DNA of 8,374 nucleotides. Origin: CALMKX01 sp044869955 (lineage in GTDB: Bacteria > Acidobacteriota > Thermoanaerobaculia > Multivoradales > SZUA-115). The stretch covers positions 1 to 8,374 of the forward strand of contig JBIOYC010000128.1 in assembly GCA_044869955.1 (NCBI GenBank), given 5' to 3'. The stretch's first letter is position 1, and every line of letters starts with the position of its first letter. Under the pieces are notes generated by a model. The model was not told the DNA's origin. It saw only the letters and a program-made list of their open reading frames with translations, and did not search any database. Below, one piece after another: positions 6,272-8,374 of this stretch. The position numbers and the translations under genes were made by a program.

Positions 6272-6634
6272 ATGAGCCCTCTGTTCTACAAGGTCCTCCA
6301 CCTGGCCGGTGTGATCCTGCTGTTCTTCTCGCTCGGTGGCTTTGCCTTGAAGGCGTTCGCGGGGGGAAGCGCAACCGAGGATGGCCGCAAGGTCGCCGCC
6401 GCCACCCACGGCCTCGCCTTGCTGCTGCTGCTGGTGTCGGGCTTCGGGCTCCTGGCCAAGATGGGCTACGGCTTCCCGACCTGGGCGTGGATCAAGATCG
6501 GGCTCTGGCTGGTCCTCGGCGGGATCACCGTGGCCGTGCGGCGGATGCCCTGGTACGCCAAGCTCTGGTGGCTCCTGATCCCAGCCCTGGGGCTGGCGGC
6601 GGCCTATCTCGGGCTGACCAAGCCGGCGTTCTGA
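6272..6634 (+). CDS. Small four-helix integral membrane protein (SirB2-like layout, function unknown)
   Basis: The product is 120 residues with four hydrophobic segments, at about 8-28, 42-62, 71-90 and 98-114, and very little outside the membrane. The ATG has a strong purine-rich site (AAAGGAAAAGG just upstream). Notable residues are H10 in helix 1, H46 at the start of helix 2, the LLLLLVSGFGLLAK stretch (50-63), and WAWIKIGLWL (71-80), with a basic loop after helix 3 (RRMPWYAK). A His in helix 1, a His before an SG-containing helix 2 and a W-I-K helix 3 recall SirB2 and related small heme- or copper-associated membrane families. This is a resemblance from memory, not a confident assignment. 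It is the first gene of a rightward cluster, 23 bp ahead of an SDR gene, and diverges from the DadA-like gene. The two histidines could bind heme or metal, but nothing else supports this. Confidence 0.75.
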   Translation: MSPLFYKVLHLAGVILLFFSLGGFALKAFAGGSATEDGRKVAAATHGLALLLLLVSGFGLLAKMGYGFPTWAWIKIGLWLVLGGITVAVRRMPWYAKLWWLLIPALGLAAAYLGLTKPAF

Positions 6635-6657
6635 GCAGCGACTTCGGAACCACCTCG

Positions 6658-7464
6658 ATGAGCGACCCCCGAATCCCCGACCAGCACCTCGCCGGCCGCA
6701 CGGCCCTGGTGACGGGCGCGAGCGCCGGCTTGGGGCTCGCCTCCGCCGCCGCCCTGGCCCGCGCCGGGGCGCGAGTGGCGATCGCCAGCCGTGGCGGGGA
6801 GAAGCTCGAGCAGGCGCGCGAACGGCTGGCCGACGGCGGCGCCGAGGTGGCCGCCTTCGCCGCCGACGTGCGGGACGAGGCCAGCCTCGAGCGGCTGGTC
6901 GGCGAGGTCGGCGAGCGCTTCGGCGGCATCGACGTGCTGGTCGCCAACGGCGGCGGCCCGACCTCCAAGCCCGCTCTCGAGCTGAGCGAGGAGGACTGGG
7001 CCCTGGCCATCCCCCTCACCCTTCTCTTCGTGCCCCGCCTTTGCCGCCTGGTCCTGCCCGGCATGCGCCAGCGTCGCTGGGGCCGCATCGTCGCCATCAA
7101 CTCCATCTCCGCCCGCCAGCCGATCCCCGGCCTCGCCCTGTCGAACGCCCTGCGCCCGGCCGTCCTCGGTTATCTCAAAACCCTGTCGCAGGAGGTGGCC
7201 GCCGAGGGGATCACAGTCAACGCCGTGCTCCCCGGCTACACCGCCACCGAACGCCAGGAAGAGCTCGCCGCCGACCGTGCCCGGCGCTCCGGCAAGAGCC
7301 GCGAGGAAGTGGTCTCCCTGTGGACGGCGCAGATCCCGGCGGGACGCCTGGCGGAGGCCTCCGAGATCGGCGCGGTGGTGGGCTTCCTGTGCTCCGAAGC
7401 GGCTTCCTACGTCACCGGCCAGGCCTTGACCGTCGACGGCGGCTACGTCAAGGGCCTGCTCTAG
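6658..7464 (+). CDS. Short-chain dehydrogenase/reductase with degenerate active site (BKR-like atypical subgroup)
   Basis: The product is 268 residues, full length for a classical SDR. The Rossmann glycine motif TGASAGLG (19-26) and AADVRD (68-73) are normal for cofactor binding. The usual NNAG is VANGGGP (95-101). Aligned on FabG, the catalytic Ser is present (S149 in NSIS), but the Tyr and Lys of YxxxK fall on S162 and R166 (LSNALR, 161-166), and the helix-4 Asn falls on P119. VLPGYTATER (190-199) and a normal C-terminus (VTGQALTVDGGYVKG) follow. This matches the pattern I recall for a subgroup annotated as beta-ketoacyl-ACP-reductase-like SDRs lacking the standard tetrad, so it is probably a conserved variant rather than decay. 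It may act as an atypical oxidoreductase or as a partner or regulatory protein. The site upstream of the ATG at 6658 is weak (CGGAA). The next SDR gene starts 12 bp after its TAG. Confidence 0.88.
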   Translation: MSDPRIPDQHLAGRTALVTGASAGLGLASAAALARAGARVAIASRGGEKLEQARERLADGGAEVAAFAADVRDEASLERLVGEVGERFGGIDVLVANGGGPTSKPALELSEEDWALAIPLTLLFVPRLCRLVLPGMRQRRWGRIVAINSISARQPIPGLALSNALRPAVLGYLKTLSQEVAAEGITVNAVLPGYTATERQEELAADRARRSGKSREEVVSLWTAQIPAGRLAEASEIGAVVGFLCSEAASYVTGQALTVDGGYVKGLL

Positions 7465-7476
7465 AGGGACTCCTGC

Positions 7477-8301
7477 ATGAAACCCCTTCTCGGCAAGACC
7501 GTGTTCATCTCCGGCGCCTCGCGCGGAATCGGCCACGCGATCGGCCTGCGCTGTGCCGCCGACGGTGCCAACGTGGTGGTGGCTGCCAAGACCACCGAGC
7601 CCCATCCCAAGCTGCCGGGGACGATCTACACCGCGGCCGAGGACATGGAGCGCGCCGGCGGCAAGGCCTTGGCCGTCGCCATGGACATCCGCATGGAGGA
7701 CCAGGTGGCGGCCGCGATCGAGAGGACCGTCGCCACCTTCGGCGGCCTCGACATCCTGGTCAACAACGCCAGCGCCATCCACCTGACGGGCACGGTGGAC
7801 ACGCCCATGAAACGCTTCGACCTGATGTTCGGGGTCAACGTCCGGGGCACCTTCGCCTGCTCACAGGCGGCGATCCCCCACCTCGCCGCCGCGGCCAACC
7901 CGCACATCCTGAACCTCTCGCCCCCGCTCAGCCTCGATCCCAAGTGGTTCGCGCCCCACTGCGCCTACACCATGTCGAAGTACGGCATGAGCCTCTGCGT
8001 GCTGGGGATGGCGGAGGAGCTGAAGGACCGGGGCATCGCGGTCAACGCCCTCTGGCCCCAGACGACGATCGCCACGGCGGCCACGGCGATGATCGGCGGC
8101 GGTACCGAGTTCTTCAAGGGCTGCCGGCGGCCCGAGATCATGGCCGACGCGGCCTACGCGATTCTCACCCGCGACAGCCGCTCCTCGACGGGCAACTTCT
8201 TCATCGACGAGCAAGTGCTCGCCCAGGAAGGCATCACGGATCTCGAACGCTACGCCGTCGAGCCCGGGCATCCGCTGTTCAAGGATTTCTTCGTCGACTA
8301 G
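7477..8301 (+). CDS. HSDL2-like short-chain dehydrogenase/reductase
   Basis: The product is 274 residues with all classical SDR motifs: SGASRGIG (12-19) for the nucleotide, NNAS (96-99), the active-site N121, S148 in NLSPP, and Y164/K168 in YTMSK. Several stretches are typical of hydroxysteroid dehydrogenase-like protein 2 and its bacterial relatives: AAKTTEPHPKLPGTIYTAAE (36-55), NLSPPLSLDPKWF (146-158), HCAYTMSKYGMS (161-172), VNALWPQTTIAT (189-200), TGNFFIDEQVL (238-248) and the ending PGHPLFKDFFVD. Human HSDL2 carries an extra SCP2 lipid-binding domain; this protein stops after the SDR domain. The natural substrate of the family is poorly known, with lipid or fatty-acyl links suggested for the animal protein. 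AAKT after the second strand may help set NADP(H) preference, but this is uncertain. GAGGG 8 bases before the ATG is a good ribosome binding site. It closes the rightward cluster, directly behind the atypical SDR. Confidence 0.93.
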   Translation: MKPLLGKTVFISGASRGIGHAIGLRCAADGANVVVAAKTTEPHPKLPGTIYTAAEDMERAGGKALAVAMDIRMEDQVAAAIERTVATFGGLDILVNNASAIHLTGTVDTPMKRFDLMFGVNVRGTFACSQAAIPHLAAAANPHILNLSPPLSLDPKWFAPHCAYTMSKYGMSLCVLGMAEELKDRGIAVNALWPQTTIATAATAMIGGGTEFFKGCRRPEIMADAAYAILTRDSRSSTGNFFIDEQVLAQEGITDLERYAVEPGHPLFKDFFVD

Positions 8302-8306
8302 CGCAC

Positions 8307-8327
8307 GCCGCCCCCACTCCGGGCGGC
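8307..8327 (+). terminator. G+C hairpin just after the HSDL2-like gene, possible terminator without U-tract
   Basis: GCCGCCC (8307-8313) pairs perfectly with GGGCGGC (8321-8327) around a 7-base loop, starting 5 bases after the TAG. The 3' side lacks a T-run, so it is not a canonical intrinsic terminator. It could end or protect the transcript of the SDR cluster, but in sequence this GC-rich such a stem may also be chance. Confidence 0.4.
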
Positions 8328-8374
8328 CGCAGTCGCCGGTTTACCTGTGCGGGGGGACCTGCCCGGGTCGGGCC
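8328..8374. other. Terminal non-coding sequence with no recognised feature
   Basis: These 47 bases are GC-rich, with a GGTTTACC segment (8338-8345) and G- and C-runs. I see no start codon with a ribosome binding site and no RNA motif. They may be the beginning of the next intergenic region. Confidence 0.4.

Noticed and set aside
5917..6657. N-terminal extension of the atypical SDR frame
   Set aside because: The frame is open but runs antisense through the DadA-like gene and across the small membrane protein gene. SDR similarity starts only after the ATG at 6658.
6604..7782. Minus-strand 392-codon frame antisense to both SDR genes
   Set aside because: No recognisable motif and typical shadow composition; both SDRs on the plus strand have full family motifs.

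Overview
The window is uniformly GC-rich (roughly 70%) and densely coded with chromosomal-looking genes. Prepilin-type pseudopilins point to a Gram-negative (diderm) bacterium with a type II secretion system or type IV pilus. A high-GC soil or sediment lineage such as Acidobacteriota or Myxococcota would fit, but this is inferred from composition and gene content, not from a marker. I see no rRNA, tRNA, CRISPR array, insertion sequence or phage gene.

Layout, left to right. (1) Positions 1-1254, minus strand: three minor-pseudopilin genes read leftward in the order GspI/PilV-like, GspJ/PilW-like, GspK/PilX-like. They are joined by 4-base start/stop overlaps, and the last runs off the left edge. 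(2) Positions 1255-1352: a 98-bp divergent spacer with a 10-bp palindrome and a hairpin enclosing the ribosome binding site of the next gene. (3) Positions 1353-3725, plus strand: a 790-residue membrane protein, about seven transmembrane segments followed by a patatin-type lipid hydrolase domain. (4) Positions 3726-6104, minus strand: a two-gene operon of a DadA-like FAD amino-acid dehydrogenase followed by a PLP-dependent Cys/Met-metabolism enzyme. The PLP gene's stop codon directly abuts the patatin stop codon. (5) Positions 6105-6271: a 167-bp divergent spacer. (6) Positions 6272-8301, plus strand: a three-gene cluster of a small four-helix membrane protein, a short-chain dehydrogenase/reductase (SDR) with a degenerate active site, and an HSDL2-like SDR with an intact active site. 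A G+C hairpin follows the last stop codon, and the final bases appear non-coding.

How they may work together. The pseudopilins would form the tip of a secretion pseudopilus or pilus. The dehydrogenase/PLP pair looks like amino-acid catabolism or sulfur-amino-acid turnover. The SDR cluster looks like lipid or acyl-type redox metabolism, with substrates unknown. Nothing ties the patatin protein to the pseudopilins beyond divergence from a shared spacer. I did not find a convincing undescribed system. The points most worth a second look are the active-site-degenerate SDR paired with a competent SDR, the membrane-anchored patatin with a four-cysteine tail, and the ribosome binding sites buried in short palindromes.
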